Source: Bolinopsis microptera (Eukaryota; Ctenophora; Tentaculata; Lobata; Bolinopsidae). From it: DNA of 64,000 nt. Under the pieces are notes generated by a model. It was not told the origin of the DNA. It saw only the letters and a list, made by a program, of their open reading frames with translations, and ran no database searches. The first letter of the stretch is position 1. Each line of letters begins with the position of its first letter. The translations under genes were made by a program, and so were the position numbers. The stretch lies in NCBI RefSeq assembly GCF_026151205.1, contig NC_087083.1, forward strand, positions 3,629,460 to 3,693,459. Reading direction: 5' to 3'. Shown here one piece after another: positions 1 to 10,385 of this stretch.

Positions 1-2
1 AG

Positions 3-2042
3 CTTTATAATTCGCTGAGAAGGAAGAAGTCACGACTTAAAACCCGTCTCTCTGCTGCAAAGTGTGCCAATGACCTAGCTCGAATCAAGAAAATTGAAGA
101 CGAAATTGGATTAATTTGCTATGAGATCAAGGAAGCTATAGTCCACCATCTTGATAAAGGTGAAAAGAGAGCAGTGGATAAAATTAAAGTCAATCCTAAA
201 TACTTTTACTCATACGCTAAATCTTTTTCTAAAGTTAAGCACAATATTTCAACTCTTCTAAACCGTGATAAGAAACTGGTAACTGAACGGAAAGAGTTAG
301 CTAATATACTGCAGCAACAGTTCTGTTCTGTCTTTAGTGACCCCAACTGCCCTGATAAGTCACTACCTACATTTACAGTACCACCTCTCACTAGTAGGGA
401 TACAGAACTGGTACTCACACCTAACCACATCGTGGAAGCTATATCTGAGATTAAGCTGGACTCTGCACCCGGACCCGATGGTATTCCTGCTATTCTCCTC
501 AAAAGATGTGCTTCAAGCTTGAGTGTTCCGATCCATCTCCTCTGGTCTGAGTCCATGTATACAGGCATAGTCCCAACTTTCTACAAGACTGGATATGTCA
601 CACCGCTTTTCAAGAAAGGTAGCAGGTGTGATGCTGCTAACTACAGACCGGTTACTCTGACCTCACATGTAGTCAAAGTCTATGAAAGAGTGGTTAGGAA
701 ACACATGGTTCAGCATCTCGAAACCAACAATTTGTTATCTGACAAACAACATGGTTTCAGATCGAACAGAAGCTGCTTGACCCAAATGCTCGATCACTTT
801 GATGACATCTTTGAAGGGTTTACTCAGGGGAAAGACACAGACTCCATATACCTCGACTTCGCCAAGGCGTTTGACAAAGTTGACTTGGACCTTCTCTTGT
901 TAAAGTTAAAGAGATACGGATTTCACGGCAAACTTCTAAGCTGGATCCAGTCATTTCTCTCTGACCGTGAACAGGTTGTAGTCCTAAACGGTGTTCATTC
1001 GGACAGTGCCAGGGTTCTAAGTGGTGTCCCTCAGGGAAGTGTGTTAGGACCACTATTGTTCATTTTGTTTATTAACGATCTAGAGCTAGCTGTTACCTCT
1101 TCTAAGGTAAGCTTCTTTGCTGACGATACTAGGGTCTCCAAACGTATCGATTGCTTTGAGGACTGTCTGCTGCTTCAGGCTGATCTGTACGGTATTCTCG
1201 ACTGGTCACGCTGCAACAACATGAAGCTCCACGAACAGAAGTTTGAGCTCCTGAATCATCTCCACAATAGAAAAAGTACCTTTTCTGAACTTCCTTTTTA
1301 CGTGGGAACTCTACTTTACAAGGTCTCCAGCGAGGAAATACTACATCCCGTTGAGAACGTTAGAGACCTCGGAGTTATGGTATCAAGCGATCTGAACTGG
1401 TCCAAACAGATCGGTAATATGGTCAAGAAAGCTAGAAGCACACTGTCATGGGTGTTTAGTGTCTTCAAAACTCGTGATAGGACCGTAATGACTACCCTAT
1501 ATAAGTCTTTGGTCAGAAGCCTACTAGAGTACTGTTGTCCGCTGTGGGACCCTGTTAAGGTGACTGAGATCCAGCTTTTGGAGGGGGTCCAGCGAACATT
1601 CACCGATCGTATATGCGGTCTGGAAAATATGAACTACTGGGAGAGGCTTTCACATCTAAAGCTAATGTCACTGCAGCGCAGAAGGGAACGGTACACTATT
1701 CTGATGATGTGGAAGATCCTTCACAATGTTGTCCCCAATTGCAGCAATATAAGGTTCACAAAAACATCCAGACATGGTACCCGAGCAATCATCCCTTCCC
1801 TGTCTAGGTTGAGTTCCTCGAGCAACCAGACACTCTATGACAGCTCATTTGCTGTAAGAGGACCAAAACTGTGGAACAAAGTGCCTGATAATATTAAAGC
1901 TGAAGCTACGTTTGAGTCGTTTAAAGTTAGTTTGTCCAAGTTTATTGCTTTGATACCGGACAACCCTCCGACTTCCGGTTATAGCTGCAGCTGGTCTAAT
2001 TCCCTGGTAGACTACTCGCCAACGAGGTGGTCAGAAATCTGA
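3..2042 (+). CDS. LINE ORF2 (3' part), reverse transcriptase, jockey/CR1/L2-like
   Basis: The frame is open from the first bases of the window; the endonuclease part lies off the left edge. The protein has the LINE reverse transcriptase blocks in order: the GPDGIP block (about 470-490), YRPVTLTS (about 640), KQHGFRSNRSC (745-780), YLDFAKAFDKVD (845-885), SGVPQGSVLGPLLF (1020-1060) and the catalytic FADDT box at 1116-1130. The C-terminal tail ends with the WNKVPDNIK block common in LINE ORF2. Stop at 2040-2042. Uninterrupted over 680 codons, so a young insertion. The clade is inferred from general RT resemblance (non-LTR, APE type); a tree would be needed to separate CR1, L2 and jockey. A minisatellite begins about 40 bp past the stop, so the true 3' end is unclear. 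It may sit in an intron of the minus-strand golgin-like gene. Confidence 0.9.
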   Translation, partial: LYNSLRRKKSRLKTRLSAAKCANDLARIKKIEDEIGLICYEIKEAIVHHLDKGEKRAVDKIKVNPKYFYSYAKSFSKVKHNISTLLNRDKKLVTERKELANILQQQFCSVFSDPNCPDKSLPTFTVPPLTSRDTELVLTPNHIVEAISEIKLDSAPGPDGIPAILLKRCASSLSVPIHLLWSESMYTGIVPTFYKTGYVTPLFKKGSRCDAANYRPVTLTSHVVKVYERVVRKHMVQHLETNNLLSDKQHGFRSNRSCLTQMLDHFDDIFEGFTQGKDTDSIYLDFAKAFDKVDLDLLLLKLKRYGFHGKLLSWIQSFLSDREQVVVLNGVHSDSARVLSGVPQGSVLGPLLFILFINDLELAVTSSKVSFFADDTRVSKRIDCFEDCLLLQADLYGILDWSRCNNMKLHEQKFELLNHLHNRKSTFSELPFYVGTLLYKVSSEEILHPVENVRDLGVMVSSDLNWSKQIGNMVKKARSTLSWVFSVFKTRDRTVMTTLYKSLVRSLLEYCCPLWDPVKVTEIQLLEGVQRTFTDRICGLENMNYWERLSHLKLMSLQRRRERYTILMMWKILHNVVPNCSNIRFTKTSRHGTRAIIPSLSRLSSSSNQTLYDSSFAVRGPKLWNKVPDNIKAEATFESFKVSLSKFIALIPDNPPTSGYSCSWSNSLVDYSPTRWSEI

Positions 2043-2084
2043 TGACCCTTCCTGCTACGAGGATAAACACAACCAAAGTAACCA

Positions 2085-2336
2085 AAGTAAGTAACTAGGT
2101 GGTAACTAGGTGGTAACTAGGTGGAAACTAGGTGGCAACTAGGTGGCAACTAGGTGGTAACTAGGTGGTAACTAGTTGGTAAATAGTTGGTAACTAGTTG
2201 GTAACTAGTGGTAACTAGTGGTAACTAGTGGTAACTAGGTGGTAAATAGGTGGTAACTAGGTGGTAACTAGTTGGTAAATAGTTGGTAACTAGTTGGTAA
2301 CTAGTGGTAACTAGTGGTAACTAGGTGGTAACTATT
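2085..2336. repeat. 11-bp minisatellite, GGTAACTAGGT type
   Basis: About 23 imperfect copies of a short unit built on GGTAACTAGT/GGTAACTAGGT. It follows directly after the LINE ORF. The same unit reappears at 2545-2575, inside the duplicated exon-2 donor region of the golgin-like gene. Confidence 0.9.
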
Positions 2337-2488
2337 TGGATTGATGGATTGAAAGCACCCATCTCTGGGGAGGAATGAGACTGGAATACTATTAGTTAAA
2401 TTAATTAATTAGATTAAGTGTATGTTAGCTGATTAGATAAACAGAATATATATAATTAGATGTTAAACTAGGAAATAATAAAACATTA

Positions 2489-2633
2489 TTTAAAGTATAA
2501 AGTTAAACCAGTGAGGAAGATGTTTTGTTCTCCAGGCAGAAGAACTAGGTGGTAACTAGTGGTAACTAGGTGGTAATTATTTAAAGTATAAAGTACTACC
2601 AGTGAGGAAGATGTTTTGTTCTCCAGGCAGAAG
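2489..2633 (-). repeat. Tandem duplication carrying an exon end and splice donor
   Basis: A segment of about 53 bp at 2581-2633 (3' end of golgin-like exon 2 with its donor) recurs at 2489-2542. Both copies hold the GAAGATGTTTTGTTCTCC stretch (coding on minus) and a following GT. The copies are separated by the GGTAACTAGGT minisatellite. Confidence 0.8.
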
Positions 2634-2916
2634 AGAGTTGTTCAGACTTGAGAACACATTCTTATCTTCCTCTTCTGAAATATTTATCACTTTAAAGGAA
2701 ACTAAATTAAATGCTCAATAAACACACTTGTTTAACTTGTTAGTACAGTAAAACCCCGCGGTAAAGTGGGCTGTAGTACAGTGTACTAGTATAGTTACCA
2801 TGGTAACTAGGTGAATCTTCCTCTTGAAGAGATTCAGCAGTTTTTTTGTCCACCTGATCCAAAAAAGCTTCTGCTTGATTAGCGAGATCAGTCAACGACA
2901 ATGTCCATGCTGACAT
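2600..2916 (-). CDS. Golgin-84 (GOLGA5)-like, first two coding exons
   Basis: Exon 1 is 2799-2916 (39 codons plus 1 nt) and exon 2 is 2600-2674 (2 nt, 24 codons, 1 nt), joined in phase across a CATG|GTAACT donor and a TTTCAG acceptor. Exon 1 starts MSAWTLSLTDLANQAEAFLD; the DLA..AE..L..VD...A..L pattern matches the N-terminus of golgin-84 (MSWFxDLAGKAEDLLNxVD). Exon 2 carries an acidic EEDKNVFSSLNNS patch, similar to the DDE..F.FLNSS patch of that family. Golgin-84 is a Golgi coiled-coil tether anchored by a C-terminal membrane segment; the coiled coil would lie left of the window. A CAG acceptor sits 8 nt before the ATG. Assignment rests on a short N-terminal match only. Confidence 0.5.
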
Positions 2917-3490
2917 TCCCTATACTGAATTACTTTGTTAAAATATAATATGTTATGTACTAAGATATTAAGATATTTAATAATATAACTTCTTGACAGT
3001 AATTTTGAACATATTATAAAAATGTTTTGAAATAAAAACCTATATCTAGTGGTAACTGAAAACTGTTGTTGAGGATGGCGTGGTTGATAGTATTAGTGTT
3101 GGGTATGTATCTAAAATATACATTTGGTCAAAAGATACTTAAATCATGAGATGATTAGCCTTAGAGCTGAGAATTATTGATTATTACGAGAATTGTCCCT
3201 AATTAGCCTGATTGTAGTTACTTGAGAAGAAACTTTCCTTTAGGTTGGCTAATATTATAATTCCACAGCAGCTAATTAATAATTAAGCTGTGAGCTCAGT
3301 ACAGAGTTGAGGGGGAGACCATGTTGTGTGGGCGATATTTCCCCCAACAAACTTTGTGAGCTCATTACTTCACTGCAAACAAACCCCCTCACTATTTACA
3401 CACCTGCACTTCTGTTCCCTATTATTGTAAACATATTGATCCTGTGTAATCCTGTGTAATCCTCTGTAATCCTGTATATTGTGAGTCATC
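2917..3490. other. Intergenic region between divergent genes
   Basis: AT-rich spacer between the golgin-like ATG (minus) and the P450 ATG (plus), so any promoter elements for both would lie here. An ATG at 3075 followed by about 8 hydrophobic codons and a GTATGT donor could be an upstream exon, but no matching in-phase acceptor was found. Short GTAATCCT repeats lie at 3445-3475. Confidence 0.5.
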
Positions 3491-5357
3491 ATGTTTCTTA
3501 TCGTGTGCCTCATCACAACCTACCTTATCTGGAAAACGTATCTTATAATCAATACGATGTTAAATAGAAAGAGTTTAAGTGCAATCCCACAACCGCCCAT
3601 TGATAACTTCTACTTTGGACACGAGCCGTCCATTACCAAGGCCAAAGAAGAGAATAGATTCCTAGACCTGTTTGTTGAATGGGTCAACACATACGGGACA
3701 ACAGTGCTGTTCTGGATCGGAGCCCGACCCTTTGTCTTTACAGCAGACCCTGAAATGCTGAAACAGTGCGCCACTGATCTCAAGTCTTTCTCAAAAGTCA
3801 ACAATCTCCCCAACAGACATTTGTTCGGACAGAAGATAATAGGGACAGACAGTATTCTCAGTGGAGGGGGGCTCAAGTGGGCGGTGAAGAGAAAAGTAAT
3901 GTCGCGTTTCTTTGCAAAGACAAATATGAAGGAGATGTTTGAAGCAGCAAAGCCCCACATGGAGGGACCAGAGTTGGGGAGATGGAGGGAGCAAGTGGGA
4001 AGAGGAGAAGTACTGGACCTGCATGAAGAGCTATCCATCACTTTCTCTTCTTATCTCCAGGTCCTAGGACTATCAGACTTCCTCCCGGCTAAAACCATTG
4101 CTAGAAACGTGTTCCTTCTTCTAGAGGCTATCCCCAAACAGCTCTTCCAGAGATGGTCCTATTTATTATCCTCTGACAAGACTAAAATGTTTGCTCTGAT
4201 CAAGAAGATGAGAAGTGACACAAAACAGAGTGTAGTGGAGAGAATAGAGGAGATGAAGAACAACCCTGACGACACAATCCCCTCTCTAGACATGTTAGGT
4301 CACCTGATAGAGGCTAACCAGAGTAACGATGGTCAGACTTCTAACTCCGAGGCAAAGGTAGTTGAGGGAGTGGTGGACGATGTGATGACCGTGTGTCTTG
4401 TTCTGGATAACATGGTTAAGCAGATATGTGCCCTTTTCATGTTCTTAGAAAATGAGCAGGAGGTACAAGGGAAAATGATGGAGGAGCTCCGCAACACTGA
4501 TATAGAGGATTTCAATGACCTGAACAATTTGAAATACACAGAGAAGTGCATTCTAGAGTCTCTCAGGATGGGGCCGGCACTGTTGAGGGGCACCAGAACT
4601 TACAAGTTAGTGAAATATTTAGTTTTACAAATCTAATTAGTAAATAGCGAGTCACTTGTTACAGAATTTAATTTTTGTTCCAGTCTAACCTATACTTGGT
4701 GTGGTTGAATTATGTGGAATTTATACTTTCTGCAACCAATTTTTCTCAATATATATTATAAAATGATCACTCTTCACTGCAATTGCAATAAAATGCTATA
4801 ACAGAGGCTGGCAACCTTACTTCATAAACTTGATTATCTGTAATATGGTGAGACAAAATCAACTGTTCCATGAAAAATGAAAAATATCAACAAAAAAATG
4901 TCCATATTAAGAGGGAATCAATTGAGTGTTACATAAAATAACTAAATATTTTGCGTGCTTAGCAGACCTATCTAATGTTTTCAGGACCGCCACAAACAAG
5001 AGGTTCGGACCATACGTAGTGAACACAAGAAATGTTAGAGTTCACTTCTCGGAGTACGTAATGCAGATGAACCCGGATTATTGGCCAGAACCTAAAAAGT
5101 TTAACCCAGAAAGATGGCAGCCAGGATTCAACCCAGAGCCCTTCTCCTACATGCCATTCTTCGTAGGAAGTAGAGGCTGTCTGGGTAAACATATGGCTAT
5201 GATGATGATGAAGTTAACGCTTTCTGTGCTGGCTAAAAACTTTGAGTTGCAGCAGAGTTTTAACAAGAAGGAACCGCCCACTATAAATCAGAACATGGCT
5301 GTGATGCGCATTATCAACAGAGTAGATTGTTTGATAACACCCTTAGCAGTAAGTTGA
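3491..5357 (+). CDS. Cytochrome P450 (two exons), atypical I-helix
   Basis: Exon 1 3491-4605 and exon 2 4985-5357 join in phase (AA|G, GT-AG intron of 379 bp) to give 495 aa, the usual microsomal P450 length. The order is an N-terminal membrane anchor (residues about 2-24), a proline-rich hinge (AIPQPP), the K-helix ESLR motif just before the intron, the NPERW block in exon 2, and the heme loop FFVGSRGCLG with the Cys thiolate codon at 5178-5180. It should be an ER-bound heme monooxygenase; the family within clan CYP4/CYP46 is not certain and the substrate is unknown. Odd: the I-helix oxygen-activation motif, normally (A/G)Gx(D/E)T(T/S), reads LVLDNMVKQI, so the conserved Thr is Asn, as in CYP176A (P450cin), and the Ala-Gly pair is lost. 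Start chosen as the first ATG that gives the anchor. Confidence 0.9.
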
Positions 5358-5712
5358 GTAGTTGGACAATTTCTATTGAAATTTTCATGTTTTTAAAGTT
5401 TCTATAACTGATCATTGGTAAAGAATATTTTATGGCCTTAAAAAAAGAACAATGAGCGTGATGATTATGATATGTGATAATACACAGTATTATATGCATA
5501 GAATTTCACTGGACAGAAATTAAGCGCCTAACAGGTTTTTAGATTAACGAACAGAAACAGAACACTAACTTCTAACATGATTGTTATGTTGAAGAAGCAA
5601 TATATTATGTACCTCTCTGTTAATACACCAAACTCTTATGAAATGTTATGACTATACTGATCTACTGATATTTGTATGCCAGCTTTGCTGTCTTATTATG
5701 TTGAGGTTTAAC
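5358..5712. other. Intergenic, no feature seen
   Basis: AT-rich sequence downstream of the P450 stop. I see no ORF, repeat or RNA gene in it. Confidence 0.5.
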
Positions 5713-5978
5713 CAGTGGCCTAACGTTGCCTGTTGCCCCCCCCCCCCCCCCCCCCCTCCCTAAAATTGAACAAATTAGGTGATTATTTGTAGGTTTACAA
5801 CCTACCAGGACGCGCGCCGAGTTGGACTCAGATATTTTACGAGTATCACCCGTTAAGTGATTATAGGGGATATGCCGGTAAAATCTCTAATAAACTGTGT
5901 TTCTAGAGCAAAACGCACAGTTTTGCTAGTACTTAAGTTAAGTTTTTCAAAATTGTCCCACATTCAAAGACGATTATA
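5713..5978. mobile_element. hAT-type MITE (CAGTGGCGTAACG family), right end missing
   Basis: Begins CAGTGGCCTAACGTTGCCTG and follows the intact copies at 17648-17952 and 26162-26454 through the GTCCCACATTCAAA block, where homology stops, so the right end is lost. A C-run of about 20 sits at 5737. A second MITE is inserted at 5787-5856. Confidence 0.75.
5787..5856 (+). mobile_element. 70-bp MITE (TTGTAGG...CCGTTAA family) nested in the hAT MITE
   Basis: Interrupts the host MITE and is flanked on both sides by the 8-bp duplication GTGATTAT (5779-5786 and 5857-5864). Comparison with the uninterrupted copies at 17.8 and 26.25 kb shows a clean insertion. The 8-bp TSD suggests hAT-type mobilisation. 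Confidence 0.8.
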
Positions 5979-6349
5979 TTTTTGTCTGCTTTAATTGATA
6001 CTAAATAAAATTGTTGTTTTCTTGAAATTGTTGACTTTCTTTGACTTTTAGTAATTGAGAACAGTACAAATTAAAAAACAAATATTTACTCTTGAACACA
6101 TTATTGTGAATCTTCGGCCGTAAAGTAAAGGTAAACTTTTTTGTTTCATTTTGTAACAGACTGAAGAAATATATCGAAAATTCATATGATTTTGTGATCC
6201 TATAAAAAAAATTGTAAAGCAATTCTGCCAGACTCATATCACTCAAACATCGCTTCCATTATAAACCACTTGTCCAAATTTTAAAAATCTTGTGGATTAT
6301 GAAAGTAAACGTGTCATTTGATGTATTGTAGACACTAGTTCTGAATAAT

Positions 6350-6447
6350 TTAACGGGTGATACTCGTAAAATATCTGTTCCATATATTGGACCGTCGACG
6401 AGTCCAACTCGGCGCGCGTCCTGGCCTGGTAGGTTGTAAACCTACAA
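6350..6447 (-). mobile_element. MITE copy, TTAACGGGTGATACTCG...CCTACAA
   Basis: Inverted copy of the family nested at 5787, slightly longer, with the internal GTCGACGAGTCCAACTCGG block. No perfect TSD was found. Confidence 0.65.
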
Positions 6448-6830
6448 ATACATTCCAAATTATGCCCATTTGTAAATATGAAAATTTCTGAAGAGTAATT
6501 TGCCAGATTTGATGAGCTTTTTGCCCAATTACAATGACCAATTAGTCAGTTAACTGAAAATGGTATTATTGAGTCATTCATTATTATTTATAGGAAGTCA
6601 AAAAAAATGAAAGAAATCATATATTTCCATTTTCGAAATTGACGATGTCAAACTTTCAAAATCTTTCCCTTGCGAAGCAAAACAACTCATAACGTCATTG
6701 GTCATGTGAACAATAATGATAGTTTGCGCGGCGCCTTTTTTTCTTAGCTAGCTTTTATAATTATGTGACGCGAATTTATGCCTCATGTTTGATGTTGTGG
6801 GCTTAACGGATGTTACTAGTCTAAATTTTT

Positions 6831-7050
6831 TTGTAGGTTTACAACGGTACAACTTACCAGGACGCGGACGCGCGCCGAGTTGGACTCGTCGACGGTCCAA
6901 TATATGGAACAAATATTCTATTGTATCACGTAGTGACCCCCACGGTCGCTTCACTGTAGCGTCTTCGACGCTACAGGGGGAGCCGCGCACTTCGTGCGCG
7001 GCGGGTCATACAACGTATGAGAAATATTTTACGAGTACATCACCCGTTAA
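6831..7050 (+). mobile_element. MITE copy interrupted by another MITE
   Basis: Starts TTGTAGGTTTACAAC and ends CACCCGTTAA, flanked by near-identical AAATTTTT and AAATTTCT (7 of 8). A 103-bp MITE of a different family lies inside at 6921-7023. Confidence 0.7.
6921..7023 (+). mobile_element. 103-bp MITE (TTGTATCACGT... family), copy A
   Basis: Begins TTGTATCACG and ends near GTATGAGAA, with imperfect inverted ends and a central CGCGCACTTCGTGCGCG hairpin. Flanks are ATATTCTA and ATATTTTA (7 of 8 identical). The same family is at 7177-7282 and 32445-32547. Confidence 0.7.
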
Positions 7051-7140
7051 AAATTTCTTCGGAGTAGCGCGCGCCGTTCTCGAAATGCCCGCGATGGCAC
7101 GTGCTACGAAGTAGCGCGCGCCTGGCTAGATCATTAACAA
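7051..7140 (+). repeat. GAAGTAGCGCGCGCC repeat family
   Basis: Two direct GGAGTAGCGCGCGCC / GAAGTAGCGCGCGCC blocks about 60 bp apart. Related segments occur at 7405-7515, 8345-8460 (inverted) and 32130-32240 (inverted). Probably a further small non-autonomous transposon; ends not resolved. Confidence 0.55.
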
Positions 7141-7176
7141 TGGTCAAGTTGTGGGCTTGCCTTACCTGGGTATCCC

Positions 7177-7282
7177 TTGTATCACGTGGTGAACCCCACG
7201 GTCGCTTCACTATAGTGTAGAGTTTCGACGATACAGGGGGAGCCGCGCACTCGTGCGCGGCGGGTCATACAACGTATGACAA
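7177..7282 (+). mobile_element. 106-bp MITE (TTGTATCACGT... family), copy B
   Basis: Flanked by a perfect 8-bp target duplication GGTATCCC (7169-7176 and 7283-7290). The inverted ends TTGTATCACGTGGTGA and TTGTCATACGTTGTATGA are imperfect. A GC-rich hairpin (CGCGCACTCGTGCGCG) sits inside. Confidence 0.85.
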
Positions 7283-7551
7283 GGTATCCCAGGCTATAAT
7301 GTTGATCATAAAAATAAAAATAATGCTGTTCGTTAATGGGCGAGATGCACCACTGGGATCGCCGAGGCGAGCGAGCGGCAAAGAATTTATAACCGATGTT
7401 ACTCGTCTAAATTTTTTCGAAGTAGCGTGCGCCGCTTAGTCTTACTTCTCGAAATTTTAATCTTATTAGCACGATGCAAGTGCTACAAATTAGTAGCGTG
7501 CGCCGGGCTAGTCCGTTAAAAATGGACAAAATTTACATTTTCAATTAAGGT

Positions 7552-8259
7552 TGAATATTGGGGGGGGGGCAACCATATTAAAGTATATTAAAATGTAGGA
7601 TTTTTCCCGATTTTGACCCGGGGATATACTTTAATATACTTTAATATACTTTAATATATCCCTATCTCCTTGGAGGCCTACATCAAAAATTGTTGCCCAA
7701 AATAAGCTTGAAATGCAATTCTTAATCGATTCCAAAAAGTTCTTGAAAAAATATTGAAAACTGATGGAGTTATTTCAATTTTAATGAAGTCATTTTGGCT
7801 AGTATTCCGAACCGAGATATTATGTGCAATTTTCCCAATTTTGTTCATGGAGGTCTTTTTACTTAGTATCCACTATATTCAACAAACACTCATGAGTTAT
7901 ATCTTTCACATAGAGCTACGTAGTCTTATTAAAAAATATTGAAATTTTATCGAATTTGGGCAAAAGCGAATTTGGGCAAAAGCGTATGCCCAAATATGGG
8001 CATATTTTTTTAAGCTCATAGCTCACCCAATTTTTGACCAATCTGGATGGAAATTCGTGTACTAGTCCTAAAACAGGCTTATCTTGCGAATCTGAGTGAA
8101 AAATATAGTTCATCATGTAAATCTTAACGAAGAATATAAATCTTCTAATTGTAGGTATATTAAAGTATATTAAAATGTAGGATTTTTTCCGATTTTGACC
8201 CGGGGATATACTTTAATATACTTTAATATGGTTGGCCCCCCCCCCCCCCCCAATATTCA
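7552..8259. mobile_element. About 0.7-kb element with inverted ends containing G/C runs
   Basis: Left end reads TGAATATTGGGG then CAACCATATTAAAGTAT; the right end is its reverse complement (ATATGGTTGGCCCC then CAATATTCA). An internal block with GATTTTTCCCGATTTTGACC occurs near both ends in direct orientation (7590 and 8180). No transposase-like ORF. Confidence 0.65.
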
Positions 8260-8470
8260 TTTAATTTTAGCACGCTCGTATAGCCGTTGTGTGGAAATGA
8301 AAATAGCATTGAACCGTGTACGGTTAAAAACACCCCTTCCACATATTCCAACTTGACCCGGCGCGTGCTACTTTGAAGCACTTTACCTCGGGTCATAATA
8401 TTTCGCGAGAAGAAAGCGGCGTGCGCTACTTCGAAGAAATATAGACGAGTATCATCCATCAAATCCCAAT

Positions 8471-9257
8471 TTTATTTATCTATTTGTGTTGGGACAAGAT
8501 AAATGCATTTAGTTCAAAACTTCACAAATTATTTATATTAAATACCAACCGTATCGTATCGAAAATTGAAATTAACTTACAATTTAGCAAATTCAAATCA
8601 ATTTTATTTAATTGTGGAAGAAATTTTCAATTGTGGAACATTTCATTCTAAGAACACCATATTTTATTTGCTGCATGCTGCACTCAAGATAAAACCTCAA
8701 CCTTGTAATATGTTGACGGACACTTAACACACATAAAAAGAACTTTAACATTTAAACCTATCATAGGAATATGGTAAATTGTAGATTGTAGATACCGGGG
8801 CAGGAAGTGCACACCCTAGTACTGATATCACGGTGTTATGTCACAGAAGGATGCTAGGACCTAATTAAAATTGAAACAGACAAGCTATTAAACCTGTTAT
8901 TCGGAATGAATGTTAAATCCTACAAATCAACAGGGTGTTTCAAGGCTCGTGTCCAAAATGTAAATCGTACCAATCTAGATAACCGCCAGCTAATTTTATT
9001 CACTTCTGTTGTGGGAACAGAATGTTAAGTTTCTCCACTGAACAAAGCGCTTATTTAACACAGAACCAACTTTATCGAGTTAAACTGTAACAGTGCCGCA
9101 GTAACACACTGTTACACATTGTAACACCTTTCTTCAAATGAAACCTCAATCAACCAGGACAGTCTATACCATTAATCTAACAACTCTTTGAAACATGATT
9201 TCAAGTTAGAGCAATCTGAAGAATATTAACGAGGAATTTAAAAAACACAACTGATTT
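8471..9257. other. AT-rich spacer downstream of the RING gene
   Basis: Lies 3' of the minus-strand RING gene stop and probably holds its 3' UTR. I see no ORF or repeat. Confidence 0.4.
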
Positions 9258-10385
9258 TCAGGTGAGAGCCTCCTGAATGTCAGTTCTGCAAAACGGGCAC
9301 TTTCTGGAACAGGTGGTGAGCCAGCGATCTATACAGTACTCATGAAACTCATGTTCACAGGGCAGCACACGTAGTGTCTCTCCTATACTGTAGTGACCTG
9401 TAATATGGGAACATGTTACAAAACACAATGTAACTATGGCAACTTGTTACAAAACACAATGTAACCATGGTAACTTGTTACAAAACACAATGTAACTATG
9501 GCAACTTGTTACAAAACCCAATGTAACCATGGTAACTTGTTACAAAACACAATGTAACTATGGCAACTTGTTACAAAACCCAATGTAACCATGGTAACTT
9601 GTTACAAAACACAATGTAACTATGGCAACTTGTTACAAAACCCAATGTAACCATGGTAACTTGTTACAAAACACAATGTAACTATGGTAACTTGTTACAA
9701 AACACAATGTAACCATGGTAACTTGTTACAAAACACAATGTAACTATGGCAACTTGTTACAAAACGCAATTTAACTATGGCAACTTGTTACAAAACACAA
9801 TGTAACCATGGTAACTTCTTACAAAACACAATGTAACTATGGCAACTTGTTACAAAACGCAATTTAACTATGGCAACTTGTTACTAAACGCAATGTTAGC
9901 AGGGTGATTTGTTACAATACACAATGTAACTATGGTAACTGGTTACAAAACACAATGTAACCATGGTAACTTGTTACAAAACACAATGTAATCATGGTAA
10001 CTTGTTACAAAACACAATGTAACCATGGTAACTTGTTACAGAACACAATGTAACCATGGTAACTTGTTACAAAACGCTATGTAACTATAGTAACTTGTTA
10101 CAAACCACAATGTAACCAAAACACAATGTAACTATGGTAACTTGTTATAAAACACAATGTAACCATGGTAACTTGTTACAAAACACATTGTAACCATGGT
10201 AATTAGATGATACAATGTTGGAATGTTAACAATGTAAGAATGTTCTTTTTCTACTAACCAAGACAAATGGAGCATTTCTTTTCCCGGCTCATATCTGCTT
10301 CACTAGCAACTTTAGTAGGAGCGCGGTCTAACACGTTCTTATCCACCAGAGGCGGGTTAGGAGTGGGTGCTATTCTGTGTAATAA
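9258..10385 (-). CDS. RING-H2 exons of the SIM-rich E3 ligase
   Basis: Exon 10259-10385 ends in CSICL plus one base; exon 9258-9397 continues G-HYSIGETLRVLPCEHEFHEY, then CIDRW and KCPFCRTD, and stops at 9258-9260. Together they give the full C3H2C3 ligand set CxxC, CxHxxH, C and CPxC, so the zinc finger is split by an intron right after the first Cys pair. That intron (9398-10258) is almost entirely a 30-bp minisatellite. Confidence 0.85.

Noticed and set aside
3075-3102. Upstream first exon of the P450 (short hydrophobic start plus GTATGT)
   Set aside because: No in-phase acceptor before 3491 and the P450 already has a membrane anchor.
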